64,000 nt of DNA from Phototrophicus methaneseepsis (GCF_015500095.1 NZ_CP062983.1:2790001-2854000), one strand, 5' to 3'; positions 46,108 through 55,190 are shown, counted from the stretch's first letter. Made by a program: numbers and translations. Notes: generated by a model not told the origin, from the letters alone.

Positions 46108-46863
46108 ATGCAAATTGCTGCTAAAGATGTGCAGGTCGATTATTCTGCGGCGGATGGGACGCTTTTCAGAGCATTAGGGCCTGTGACGATGACGGTAGAG
46201 AGCGGCACCTTTGTCGCTCTCCTGGGGCCGAGCGGCTGTGGTAAGAGCACGCTCATACGTGCTCTTGCTGGCTTAGAACCTGTTTCCGGGGGCGAACTCC
46301 GTATTGATGGGCGGGGCATCAATGGGCCTTCTGTAAAAGTAGGGGTGATGTTCCAGGATGCGAACCTGATGCCCTGGCGCACTGTCTCTCAGAATGTCGC
46401 GCTGCCGTTGGAACTGCGCCATGCGGATTTAGAGAAGCGTGCTGTGGCCGTCAAGCGTGTGCTTGAGCCGCTTGGCCTTGCGGAATTTGGTGATGTGTAT
46501 CCGGGACAGCTTTCCGGCGGCATGGCACAGCGTGTGGCCTTGGGGCGTGTGCTCGTGCAAGAGCCGGAAGTGCTGCTGCTAGATGAGCCTTTTGGTGCAC
46601 TGGATGCCTTGAATCGAGAGAAGATCAGCCTGGATTTGCTGCGAATCTGGGCTCAGCGGCGGCAAACTGTCTTGATGGTGACGCATGATGTTAACGAGGC
46701 TGTGCTGCTCTCAGATCGTGTTTTTGTGATGAGTCAGCGTCCGGGACATATCATTGCCGATATACCTGTAGACCTTGAGCGCCCACGCAGCCCTGAGATG
46801 ATTTATGAGGCTTCATTTGTAGCGATTGCGCGCGAGGTGCGATCCGCTATCGACACCGCGTAA
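46108..46863 (+). CDS. ABC transporter ATP-binding protein of the riboflavin importer
   Basis: The 251-residue ATPase starts at the ATG at 46108, 7 bp after the substrate-binding gene. Walker A is GPSGCGKST, the Q-loop is VMFQDANLMPW, the signature is LSGGMAQR, Walker B is VLLLDEPFGALD and the switch His is in MVTHDVNEA. It resembles SsuB/TauB/ThiZ ATPases. It energises import through the RibX-like permease. Confidence 0.95.
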   Translation: MQIAAKDVQVDYSAADGTLFRALGPVTMTVESGTFVALLGPSGCGKSTLIRALAGLEPVSGGELRIDGRGINGPSVKVGVMFQDANLMPWRTVSQNVALPLELRHADLEKRAVAVKRVLEPLGLAEFGDVYPGQLSGGMAQRVALGRVLVQEPEVLLLDEPFGALDALNREKISLDLLRIWAQRRQTVLMVTHDVNEAVLLSDRVFVMSQRPGHIIADIPVDLERPRSPEMIYEASFVAIAREVRSAIDTA

Positions 46864-46875
46864 GCTTGTAATGGC

Positions 46876-47106
46876 CTACGAGACATCCTGGGCGTTATTG
46901 CCATGGGGATGATGCCCATTGAGGTGCACCGGCGGTAAGTGTTCCCAGGTGGTCATATCCTGGCAGTAAGCGCAAATATCCGGCGGTTCCTGGCCGCATG
47001 CTGTAAAGTGCTGCTGCCCACAGTTAGGGCAGCGCCAGCGCTCGATCACGGGTTCGTCGCTTTCTGGTGGCTGTTGTGGATTGTGATTCGGTTGCGATGA
47101 TGTCAC
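46876..47106 (-). CDS. Small zinc-ribbon protein coupled to a sensor kinase
   Basis: The 76-residue protein starts at a GTG that overlaps the sensor kinase stop by 4 bp (GTGA). It has two Cys pairs, RCPNCGQQ and CAYCQD, forming a rubredoxin-like zinc ribbon (about 24-52), and a His/Asn-rich tail HLNGHHPHGNN that may also bind metal. No family name is assigned. Tight overlap with the kinase suggests a role in the same signalling path or simple co-expression. Confidence 0.72.
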   Translation of the reverse strand: MTSSQPNHNPQQPPESDEPVIERWRCPNCGQQHFTACGQEPPDICAYCQDMTTWEHLPPVHLNGHHPHGNNAQDVS

Positions 47107-48824
47107 GTGGTTTCCTTCAGCGGGTTGTGGCTGATGGTGGCATCATCATTGGCCTCATCTGGATGAAGCGGCAGCATTATGCCAAAGGTGCTGCCTTCGC
47201 CTTCTTCACTTTCGACATAGGCCTGCCCGCCATGTGCTTCCGCAACGGATTTGACGATGGCAAGCCCAAGGCCGCTGCCTTCCGCCTCAGATCGATAGGC
47301 AACGCGGTAGAAGCGATCAAATAAGCGCGGTATTGCCTGACGCGGAATACCTGGCCCATCGTCGATGACTTCAAAATAGACGTACTCATCATCTGTATCA
47401 ACTTTAAACAGCACATTGCCGTCGGCTGCATACTTGGCTGTGTTTTCCAGGTAGTTATTGAGCGCCCGCTGCATCCATTCCCGGTCAAGCTGCATGGCGG
47501 TCGGCACGTCATCGGCAATAGCTAACTTTAGCTTGATCCCCTTGCTAGCGAGCACAGCCTGAATTTGAACCTGGATTTCGTAGCACATTTCTCGCAGGTC
47601 AACCTCAGCCAGCCTGAAGTTATAGCCGCTATCAATTTCTTCAATGTGCATCATGTCGTCGATCAATCGACGCAAACGTGCCATGCCTGTTCGGGCAATG
47701 CCCAGCACTTCCTGGACTGTATCATCAGACATATCCACCATACTTTCCAGCAGATGGATAGAGCTTTGAGTGACGCCAAGCGGGTTCTTCATATCGTGTG
47801 CCGCTGCCTGGATGAACTGCACGCGTGCCATTTCTGCTTCTCGCAGATGGGTGATGTCTTGTAGCACAATGACCCATCCGTCGCTGATATTTTCTTCTGT
47901 GGCGACGATCTGGCTTTCTACGTGTACAGGCGAGACCTGAATTGATAATTCTGGACCATCTTCCAGGCGCACCTGATGTGTGCGTTGATGAGGGGGCGTA
48001 TCTGGCGCAATACTATGCAGGATGGCGTCACGTACTTTCACCTGGATTGCAGCTTCTCTTAGCGGCATCCCCATGATGTCGGCTGCTTTTACGTCGAGCA
48101 ATTGGGTGGCTGTATAGTTCACAAGGCTGATGCGCCCATGCTGATCTGTCGCCAGGATGCCATCTGCCGTGGAATGTAACACAGCGCTGAGGCGATGTTG
48201 TTCTTCCAGGTTTTTTTCATAGAGGCGCGCGTTTTCAATCGCGACGCCGACAGTATCCGCAATGGATTTGAGGACAGTGAGCACTTCCTTGTCGAACTGG
48301 TTCGGCGTGTAGCTCATAATGCTGAGGATACCGATGATACGCCCACGGGCATGCATAGGGGCCATCGCGATGGCCCGGAATGTCTCTTTTTTAAAGCGCG
48401 GCACGGCGTAGGTTTCGCTGCCATCCAGGTTATTATGAACCAGCACATCATTGTTGCCGATCACCCAGCCAGACATGCCTTCGCCCATAGGGATACGCAT
48501 GGGATTTGTCACGACGAAATCATTCATCCAGCCAGCTTGTGCACGCAGGACCAACTCATTATTTTCGTGGTCAATCAGGCTAATCCCCGCAGCTTCAGCG
48601 CCAACAGCACTCCGAACCGCATCAAGTGCCGTGTTCAGCGTCAGATTGAGATCAAGAGAGTGGCTCACCGTCGCAGCGACGATATTAATCGCAGAAATCT
48701 GATCTGTGCGCCGTTTGATTTCCGCGTTCAGGCGTTCATTTTGCTGCTGCAAGTTGCCATCTCGCGTAAAGCCAGATTTCTCGTTGTAGGACGGTGATGG
48801 CGGTTTGGTAGGTTCTTCACTCAT
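47103..48824 (-). CDS. GAF-PAS sensor histidine kinase
   Basis: The ATG at 48824 gives 573 residues without membrane helices. A coiled coil (about 20-45) is followed by GAF (about 45-190, EAAGISLIDHENNELVLRAQAG), PAS (about 200-320, LHSTADGILATDQHGRISLVN) and HisKA with the phospho-His in QAAAHDMKNPLGV. HATPase_c has YLENTAKYAA, DDGPGIPRQAI and GSGLGLAIVKS. It is a cytoplasmic sensor, and the ligand of GAF or PAS is unknown. No response regulator is adjacent on this strand. Confidence 0.94.
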   Translation of the reverse strand: MSEEPTKPPSPSYNEKSGFTRDGNLQQQNERLNAEIKRRTDQISAINIVAATVSHSLDLNLTLNTALDAVRSAVGAEAAGISLIDHENNELVLRAQAGWMNDFVVTNPMRIPMGEGMSGWVIGNNDVLVHNNLDGSETYAVPRFKKETFRAIAMAPMHARGRIIGILSIMSYTPNQFDKEVLTVLKSIADTVGVAIENARLYEKNLEEQHRLSAVLHSTADGILATDQHGRISLVNYTATQLLDVKAADIMGMPLREAAIQVKVRDAILHSIAPDTPPHQRTHQVRLEDGPELSIQVSPVHVESQIVATEENISDGWVIVLQDITHLREAEMARVQFIQAAAHDMKNPLGVTQSSIHLLESMVDMSDDTVQEVLGIARTGMARLRRLIDDMMHIEEIDSGYNFRLAEVDLREMCYEIQVQIQAVLASKGIKLKLAIADDVPTAMQLDREWMQRALNNYLENTAKYAADGNVLFKVDTDDEYVYFEVIDDGPGIPRQAIPRLFDRFYRVAYRSEAEGSGLGLAIVKSVAEAHGGQAYVESEEGEGSTFGIMLPLHPDEANDDATISHNPLKETT

Positions 48825-49089
48825 GTGTGGCTGCCTGTGACGACTCAATACAGAACTGACTTGGGTGTATGTGGTGCTGGTTGTTAGGTCACGATATGTT
48901 AGACTCTGACAAAAGTACATATCGTGGATTTTCTAGGATGTTACTGCGGCTGGGTGTATGTTCCCTGGCCTTCATGAGTGATCATCTCATGGAAATCCTA
49001 GTGTAACGAAAACGATTATTCATTGGTAGTCTACACTATTTCGTCCTTTGACAGTCCTTAATCTTAACCACATGCCTGGAGATAGTTCC

Positions 49090-50346
49090 ATGTCACAATT
49101 TGATGCCCGCCATGTGCGCCTTTTGTTCCCCAGCTTGAACATCCCGGCGGCCAGCGGCAATCTGCCTATTTTCTTCGATAATCCGGGTGGTACGCAGGTG
49201 CCTCAGATGGTCATTGATGCTGTAGCTGATGTGTATCGCCGCGCGAATGCGATCCCTGGTGGTCATTTTGCCACGAGCCAACGCAGCGCGGAGATGGTCA
49301 GGAATGCTCATGAAGCTATGGCTGATTTGCTCAATGCAAAGAGTGCGGATGAAATCGTCTTCGGGATGAATACGACGACGCTCAATTTTGCTCTTAGCCG
49401 GGCTTTGGCTAAGCGGCTGCAACCAGGGGATGAGATTGTCGTCACACGTATGGATCATGATGCAAATGTGTCGCCCTGGCTGCGTCTGGCAGAAGATAAT
49501 GATCTGGTTGTGCAATGGGCCGATATTCGCGAAGAAGATTGCACCCTGGATATGGCGAGCTTTGAAGCGGCACTCAGTGATCGTACAAAAATTGTCGCGA
49601 CGGTTCATGCATCTAATGCAGTGGGCACCATTAATCCCGTTCAGGCGATTGCTGAAATGGCGCATTCCGTCGGGGCTCTGCACATCATGGATGCCGTCCA
49701 GAGCACGCCACATGTCCCGATTGATGTGCAGGCTATTGGCTGTGATTTCTTGCTCTGCTCATCCTATAAGTTCTTTGGGCCGCACCTGGGCGTGATGTAT
49801 GGGCGCTATGAACTGCTTGATGAACTACCCGCCTATCAGGTCCGCCCGGCGAAGCCCGTACCACCTGGCAAGTGGGAAACGGGCGTGCAGAGCTTTGAGT
49901 CGATCAATGGCATTAACGCAACGATTGATTATCTGGTGAGTATTGGCGAGAACTATGGCGAAGGGGATTTCCCTGGCTTTAGTGGGCGACGCTTGGTCCT
50001 TAAACAGGCAATGGCAGCCCTTCATCTATATGAAGCAGATATGGCTACTTACCTGATCGACAAGCTGCAATCTGTTTCTGGTATTCGTGTTTATGGCATT
50101 ACGGACCCTGCGCGGATGCTGGAACGTGTGCCGACAGTTTCCTTCACGATGGAAGGTCATTTGCCGGATGAAATCGGCAAGTATCTGGCGGATAATGATA
50201 TTTACCTGTGGACGGGTGACTATTACGCCGTAGAAATTATGAAGCGGCTTGGCTTAGGGGTTCATGGGATGGTGCGTGTGGGCCTGGCTCACTATAACAC
50301 ATACGAAGAAATCGACCGCCTCATTGATGTGCTTGAAGCTTTATAG
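49090..50346 (+). CDS. Cysteine desulfurase-like PLP enzyme (class V aminotransferase)
   Basis: The ATG at 49090 (GGAG upstream) gives 418 residues. Features are IFFDNPGGTQVPQMVIDAV, GMNTTTLNFALSRAL, VTRMDHDANVSPW, IMDAVQSTPHVPIDVQAIGC and the PLP-Lys motif CSSYKFFGPHLG. This is the cysteine desulfurase-like branch (TIGR01976) related to SufS/CsdA. The usual catalytic Cys loop of SufS is not obvious, so the enzyme may use a different substrate. It could supply sulfur to the rhodanese or MoeZ pathway, but it is far from that operon. Confidence 0.9.
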   Translation: MSQFDARHVRLLFPSLNIPAASGNLPIFFDNPGGTQVPQMVIDAVADVYRRANAIPGGHFATSQRSAEMVRNAHEAMADLLNAKSADEIVFGMNTTTLNFALSRALAKRLQPGDEIVVTRMDHDANVSPWLRLAEDNDLVVQWADIREEDCTLDMASFEAALSDRTKIVATVHASNAVGTINPVQAIAEMAHSVGALHIMDAVQSTPHVPIDVQAIGCDFLLCSSYKFFGPHLGVMYGRYELLDELPAYQVRPAKPVPPGKWETGVQSFESINGINATIDYLVSIGENYGEGDFPGFSGRRLVLKQAMAALHLYEADMATYLIDKLQSVSGIRVYGITDPARMLERVPTVSFTMEGHLPDEIGKYLADNDIYLWTGDYYAVEIMKRLGLGVHGMVRVGLAHYNTYEEIDRLIDVLEAL

Positions 50347-50386
50347 CGTCCTGGGGCCTTTTATCGGAGCGATCAGGTGATTAGTT

Positions 50387-50414
50387 AAAAAGCAGGGGAC
50401 GACTAGTCCCCTGC
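50387..50414 (-). terminator. Terminator overlapping the M20 peptidase stop codon
   Basis: GCAGGGGAC and GTCCCCTGC pair perfectly around a 5-base loop that contains two bases of the stop codon region. On the minus strand it is followed by TTTTTAAC. The hairpin therefore begins inside the coding sequence. Confidence 0.82.
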
Positions 50415-51584
50415 AGCTTCTTCATATTGCTCTTGTAGATAGGCTGTTGTCCCCAGGCAAATCATAATGAGCTGTTGCATGCCGTCCATAACGGGCTGTG
50501 GCTCAATATATTCATCCAGTCGATGGGCATTCGCCCCGCGTGTGATGCCAATTGTCACAGTTGGGCAGCCTACGCTGAGAGGCACGTTCCCGTCTGTGCT
50601 CCCTTTTTCCAGCCCGGCTTTGACACCCAATAAATCCAGCGCTGCGATAGATCCTTCAATCAAAGGGTGACGCACGGAAATTTGACCTGCGGGCCGATCC
50701 CCGACGACTTCAATTGAAAACTGAACTTCTTCTGTATTGGAGATATTCACCAGTTGATGGATATGGCCCTTCAGTCGATCCAACTCAATCTGGCTTTCTG
50801 AGCGCATATCCAGCCAGAAATGCGCTGAAGAAGCAATCGCGTTGATGGCCTGCCCGCCTTCAATCATCCCAATGTTGAGCGAGGTCCTTGGGCTGGCAGG
50901 TAAGTTCAGATGGGTGATGTGGGATGCTAATTGCACCAGGGCATGTAGGGCACTTTCACGACCATAATGTACCCAGCTATGGCCGCCCCCTGCTGAGGCG
51001 CTAATCTTCACACGGTGGACGGCAATGCCAGCGTTGTAAACGAAGCCATAAGCAAGTCCCTCAAGGTTCACAACAGCGCCAATGGACTTTTTGAGACGCT
51101 CGAAGGCTGCACGCATCCCGCGTAAATCGCCTAAGCCTTCTTCACCGACGGTAGCCACGAACCAGATATCACACTCAGGCGTGATTCGATGGTCAACCAG
51201 CCACTTGATGAGGCCCATTAAGCCAGCTACGCCCATGCTGTTATCGCCCAGGCCCGGCCCATAGATCACATCATCTTCGCGCTTGAGCGTCAGGTCTGTT
51301 TCTGCGGCGAATACGGTATCGGTATGAGCTGTTACCAGGAGGGCAGGTACAGAACGGTTCAACCCCGGTAGCAGGCCATAGACATTATGGAGATCATCCT
51401 GATCGACATTTGTGAGGCCAAATGCATGAAACTGTTCTTCGACGTAATCCGCACGCTCGGCTTCTGCAAACGTGGGGGCGGGGATGCTCTGAACGGCCAT
51501 ACCCTGGCTTATAACCCAGTCACGTAAAGGGCGCAGAGGCCGCCAGTCGGTTGTTGTAAAAATACGTTGTATGTGATCTTTCAT
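50403..51584 (-). CDS. M20-family metallopeptidase
   Basis: The 393-residue protein has the M20 zinc site: VTAHTDTVFAAE (His/Asp), GPGLGDNSMGVAG (Asp bridging), VATVGEEGLGDLRG (Glu, Glu) and the late GGGHSWVHYGRESAL lid. GANAHRLDEYIE carries the final His. It resembles PepT/carboxypeptidase-like and acetylornithine-type enzymes; the substrate is not evident. It is monocistronic and ends in a hairpin. Confidence 0.9.
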   Translation of the reverse strand: MKDHIQRIFTTTDWRPLRPLRDWVISQGMAVQSIPAPTFAEAERADYVEEQFHAFGLTNVDQDDLHNVYGLLPGLNRSVPALLVTAHTDTVFAAETDLTLKREDDVIYGPGLGDNSMGVAGLMGLIKWLVDHRITPECDIWFVATVGEEGLGDLRGMRAAFERLKKSIGAVVNLEGLAYGFVYNAGIAVHRVKISASAGGGHSWVHYGRESALHALVQLASHITHLNLPASPRTSLNIGMIEGGQAINAIASSAHFWLDMRSESQIELDRLKGHIHQLVNISNTEEVQFSIEVVGDRPAGQISVRHPLIEGSIAALDLLGVKAGLEKGSTDGNVPLSVGCPTVTIGITRGANAHRLDEYIEPQPVMDGMQQLIMICLGTTAYLQEQYEEAAGD

Positions 51585-52082
51585 GGACTTCGGTGAAAGT
51601 ACCTTTCGGTGACTGCACCTCGCTCCCTTCTATGTTATACTGACGTTACGATTCCACACACACACGGCCAAATCCAGTCGACGCCAGTGCGCTATGCTTG
51701 TTTGCGGCATTGCGTGATGGATTTGTCTCTCGCACTCTAAAAGAATGTCGATCTACGTGTTATGTTGTCTATAAATATGGTAAACCTTGGTACAAGCTTA
51801 TTGGAAACACGAAAGTTTGTATAGGACCGTACTGTACACAAACGAATCGGGTAATCAAGCCCGGAACTGACACGTATTCATTTTGCATTGCCGTTTTAGA
51901 CTGCTCGTTTTAGAGGGTTCATCCTGACGTTCATCACGGTCCAGGTTTCACAATGTTTCACAATCGAGTATTTTTGATTTGTGGTGGGTAGCTCGGCACA
52001 GGTCTGTGATGGGTTCAGACAACTGCCGATGCGATGAGATATGATCTTGTGGAATCCTTCATGATCTGGGGAAGGTGTTTGT
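51585..52082. other. 498-bp intergenic region with no supported gene
   Basis: The M20 peptidase gene and the orphan regulator diverge from here. An extended -10 element TGTTATACT is at 51633-51641 on the plus strand with no following gene for 440 bp. A 71-codon frame from a TTG (51698-51913) has no ribosome binding site and no recognisable family, so it is not called. Otherwise the stretch is AT-rich and shows no repeat. Confidence 0.6.
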
Positions 52083-52769
52083 ATGCCGGACATAGCGGTT
52101 GTTTATGTTGGCGAAAATCGAGATTTTTTAAAAGGCTTGCAAAAACGTTATGTCACTTATCACGCTCGTTCTGGTAAAAAGGCGCTCACGCTTGTAAAAG
52201 AGCATCATCAGGCAACCGTCGTCGTGCTGGATGCGGCATCTTTGGGGACCACAGGGGAGCGGATTTGTCAGCGATTGCGCAGCGAGTTACCCGATATGGC
52301 AATCGTCCATATCTATGACCAGAAGCCGAATAAACGTGAGACACCTGCCGATGAAGTCCTTGTGCTGCCTTTTACATCGCGCAAGTTGAATAATGCTGTT
52401 GAGCGCCTCGTCACAGCGACGACTGTAAACAGCAGCGAGCTGCTGGCTTGTGGGCCTTTCGCGATGAGCGTTGAGAAGCGCGTATTACTGGCCCATGGCA
52501 AGGAGATTAACCTTACTCCTAAGCAAGCTGCCTTGATCGAAGCTTTTTTCAAGCATCCTAATGAAACGCTGGACCGCGCGTGGCTGATGCATCAGATTTG
52601 GGATACGACTTATACGGGGGATACGCGTACCCTGGATGTCCATATCCGCTGGGTGCGCCGTGTGCTGGAAGAGGGTAGTAGTAAGCCTAAGCATCTTAAG
52701 ACAGTACGGGGCAAAGGGTATAAGCTGGAAGTGCCAATAAACAAAAACGGCAAACACGCTACAGAGTGA
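52083..52769 (+). CDS. Orphan winged-helix regulator with degenerate receiver domain
   Basis: The 228-residue protein has an N-terminal receiver-like domain (1-115) and an OmpR-type winged-helix domain (about 125-220, LTPKQAALIEAFFKHPNETLD and TRTLDVHIRWVRRVLEEG). The phospho-Asp position is kept (Asp50 in VVVLDAASLG). The acidic pair is replaced by VGENRD and the conserved Lys by Leu (VLPFTS). It may be phosphorylation-independent. No kinase is adjacent. Confidence 0.9.
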   Translation: MPDIAVVYVGENRDFLKGLQKRYVTYHARSGKKALTLVKEHHQATVVVLDAASLGTTGERICQRLRSELPDMAIVHIYDQKPNKRETPADEVLVLPFTSRKLNNAVERLVTATTVNSSELLACGPFAMSVEKRVLLAHGKEINLTPKQAALIEAFFKHPNETLDRAWLMHQIWDTTYTGDTRTLDVHIRWVRRVLEEGSSKPKHLKTVRGKGYKLEVPINKNGKHATE

Positions 52770-52779
52770 TGCCGTTTTT
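52743..52779 (+). terminator. Terminator overlapping the regulator stop codon
   Basis: AAAAACGGCA and TGCCGTTTTT pair perfectly; the left arm is inside the last codons of the regulator gene and the loop contains the stop codon. Confidence 0.9.
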
Positions 52780-52882
52780 ATGAGCTTCATTGATGTGGCT
52801 TGATTGTGTCGTCGCTCGATGAGCGTTATCAGATGTTAACGGCCAATTGCTACTAAAACTGTGTCGCTAACCTTGCTATAAA

Positions 52883-52913
52883 GCAAAAACGCCTGTAATC
52901 AGGCGATTTTTGC
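52883..52913 (-). terminator. Terminator after rpsT
   Basis: GCAAAAACGCCTG pairs with CAGGCGATTTTTGC with one bulged base around TAAT. It lies 18 bp beyond the rpsT stop, with T-runs on the minus strand. Confidence 0.85.
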
Positions 52914-52931
52914 GTCAGATAGAAATCGAAT

Positions 52932-53201
52932 TTACTCAGCAGACATAGCTGCGAGCTGCTTCATCAAGCGGCTCTTACGGCGGGCTGCATTACGCGGATG
53001 AATGACACCGCGGCGGGCTGCCATATCCAGGTCTTTGATTGCTGCCTTGGTCGCAGCTTCTGCAGCGGACTGATCGCCGGAGCTGATCGCACTACGCGCT
53101 TGTTTAACAAGCGTGCGGGTACGATTGCGGTACGTCCGGTTCTGAGTACGACGTTTTTCATTCTGACGATTGCGCTTAATTGCAGATGCGTTGTTCGCCA
53201 T
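52932..53201 (-). CDS. rpsT: 30S ribosomal protein S20
   Basis: The 89-residue basic protein begins MANNASAIKRNRQNEKRRTQNR and continues with HPRNAARRKSRLMKQL near the end, the S20 signature. It binds 16S rRNA early in 30S assembly. It is monocistronic with its own terminator. Divergent or neighbouring genes are unrelated. Confidence 0.97.
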   Translation of the reverse strand: MANNASAIKRNRQNEKRRTQNRTYRNRTRTLVKQARSAISSGDQSAAEAATKAAIKDLDMAARRGVIHPRNAARRKSRLMKQLAAMSAE

Positions 53202-53331
53202 ACTTTACCTCATTGTTAACAGCTGATGCTGTATATAAACGATTTGTGCGAGTGCGCACAATAATGAAAAGGCATTGTAGCAAATAGGCCGTTACTTTGT
53301 CTAGTCGCAAGCTGCATTGTCACATATGGAT

Positions 53332-54378
53332 TTACATGACGACCTGATAGACGATGGCTGCAATGGCACCAACATTGAGCAGCACCAGCAAGAACACCGC
53401 CGCTTTAAGCCCTCCAGATACAGATTCCACTGTGCCAGGCAGTCGTGTTGATTGAATCGAACGTGGAATCAGGCTGAACATTTCGCGCGGGTCGGCTTCT
53501 GCCACTTCATCATCGTCACTAAAAAGGAAGTCTGCACTATTCGGATCGGAGAGTTTTTCCAGGCTGTCATCACGGCTGAGGTCCATAAGGTCATCTTCAA
53601 AGTCGCCAATGCCGATGTTGGCCGGAGCATCATCCATATCGAATTCATCGAGAAATTCATCAAAGCCATCATCGTATAGGGCCTGAGAATTCGTGACGGC
53701 TGTAGAGACAGATGGTTCGTCCTCGTCGTCTGTGTCATCAAAGTCGAAGCTGTTAAAACTCGTTCCAGGGTCTGTAAAGCTCGTTTGTCCAAAGACATCC
53801 ACATCATTATCTTCTTTGAAGATGCCACCCCCTGAAGAGGGTTGTTGTGATTTGGTCCCGATATTCAGGTTGCTCATCCAGTCGTCATAGTCATCTGTCG
53901 TGAGCTGGGGGCCTTTATAATTGCTGCTCGCGCTGCTGGTCGCAATGGTATCTGACCATGCTGGCTCTTCTGGCTCTGGTGGTGGTGGATTTTCGCTCGT
54001 CAGGGTTTCAAACGGGTCTTCAGTCGGTGTGGAATTACCGCCTTCTGATTCATCAAAATCAAAGTCGGAAAACGGCGTGGCATTATCCGCAGAGCTGAAA
54101 GGACTTTCCGGTTCTGGCGGTGCAGGGGGGGCAGCAGGTCCCAGGGCTTGTAGGCCAGCCTGGGCACGTTCGTTTGCTGGGTTTATGACGAGCACATTTT
54201 CCAGGCATGTTCGCTGTTCATCCTTTGTTTCGACCACAGCGCTCAGCCATAACCATGCATCTTCATTGTAATCATCAATTTCAATAGCACGTTCGAGCAA
54301 GGCACGTGCTTCTATCCGTTTGCCAGCACGATAGGCTTCGACCCCGGCCCGTATCATTGCTTCCACATTCGCTGTCAT
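53332..54378 (-). CDS. Tail-anchored TPR protein with long acidic linker
   Basis: From the ATG at 54378 (GAGGGG 9 bases upstream) the protein is 348 residues. Residues about 5-75 form tetratricopeptide repeats (AYRAGKRIEARALLERAIEI and EDAWLWLSAVVETKDEQRTC). Residues about 80-300 are low-complexity, rich in Asp, Ser and Pro, with no fold visible. A single hydrophobic helix (about 325-345, GGLKAAVFLLVLLNVGAIAA) ends the chain, so it is probably tail-anchored with the TPR in the cytoplasm. Such proteins are widespread in Chloroflexota and uncharacterised. Confidence 0.75.
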   Translation of the reverse strand: MTANVEAMIRAGVEAYRAGKRIEARALLERAIEIDDYNEDAWLWLSAVVETKDEQRTCLENVLVINPANERAQAGLQALGPAAPPAPPEPESPFSSADNATPFSDFDFDESEGGNSTPTEDPFETLTSENPPPPEPEEPAWSDTIATSSASSNYKGPQLTTDDYDDWMSNLNIGTKSQQPSSGGGIFKEDNDVDVFGQTSFTDPGTSFNSFDFDDTDDEDEPSVSTAVTNSQALYDDGFDEFLDEFDMDDAPANIGIGDFEDDLMDLSRDDSLEKLSDPNSADFLFSDDDEVAEADPREMFSLIPRSIQSTRLPGTVESVSGGLKAAVFLLVLLNVGAIAAIVYQVVM

Positions 54379-54632
54379 AAAAGCAGCCCCTCTATCCCTG
54401 CGGTAACTTACTTTGCATTTGGCTTCTACTTTGGTTTCCACTATTTTACTATAGCACGAAAGCTATCTCGATGTTGACCAACGTTTCTTCGGTGTATGCC
54501 CTCTTATGAGTTGACGCTCATAAATATCTACAATTTTCTTACTTAAGTTCTGCTGTTCCCTAAACCTGTTTATCTAGACTGGTTCATGATGATATTCATG
54601 CAGTTTCTAAATCACAATAACATTCTGAAGTA

Positions 54633-54661
54633 TTGACGCTTCCTGTAGTCAACTATAGATA
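54633..54661 (+). promoter_or_regulatory. Possible promoter of the stress gene cluster
   Basis: TTGACG (54633-54638) and TAGATA (54656-54661) are 17 bp apart, 38 bp before the DUF892 gene. The -10 match is modest. Confidence 0.45.
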
Positions 54662-54698
54662 AAAGACGATTAAACCGAATCAGTCAGGAGAGAGCATT

Positions 54699-55190
54699 AT
54701 GAATTTAGATAGCTTACGCGATGTCTTCCATGAGCAATTAAAAGATATGTACAGCGCAGAAAAACAACTTACCGAAGCGCTGCCAAAGCTCGCACAGGCG
54801 GCATCTTCATCAGAGCTACAGCAAGCTTTTGAAGATCATCTGCAAGTTACGAAGCAGCAGATGGAGACAGTCCGGCAGATCCTGGATCAGATGGATGTGA
54901 ATCCTGGTAATAAAAAATGTGCTGCGATGGAAGGGCTTGTCGAAGAAGGCAACGAGATGGCTAAGGAAAAAGGCGATCCTGATGCCCGCGATGCTGGCCT
55001 GATCTGTGCTGCTCAAAAAGTAGAGCACTACGAGATTGCAACATATGGTAGCCTGCGCACCTGGGCAAAACTCCTTGGCGAGACGGAAGTTGCCCAAACT
55101 TTACAGGAAATCCTGGATCAGGAATATGATGCCGATAACCTGCTAGATCAGCTCGCAGAAGGCTACCTCAATCAAAAAGCTAAGAACTAG
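54699..55190 (+). CDS. DUF892 (YciE-like) ferritin-like protein
   Basis: The 163-residue protein starts NLDSLRDVFHEQLKDMYSAE and has four helices with ferritin-type metal ligands: ELKDMYSAEK-like (here EQLKDMYSAEKQL), DHLQVTKQQ and AAQKVEHYEIATYG, then EILDQEYDADNLL. YciE-type proteins accumulate under stress and carry a non-heme di-metal site. The ATG follows AGGAGAG. It is the first gene of the cluster that continues to 61521. Confidence 0.92.
   Translation: MNLDSLRDVFHEQLKDMYSAEKQLTEALPKLAQAASSSELQQAFEDHLQVTKQQMETVRQILDQMDVNPGNKKCAAMEGLVEEGNEMAKEKGDPDARDAGLICAAQKVEHYEIATYGSLRTWAKLLGETEVAQTLQEILDQEYDADNLLDQLAEGYLNQKAKN

Noticed and set aside
51698-51913. 71-codon frame from a TTG start with several Cys
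   Set aside because: No ribosome binding site, no family and no conserved neighbour; possible only as a chance open frame.
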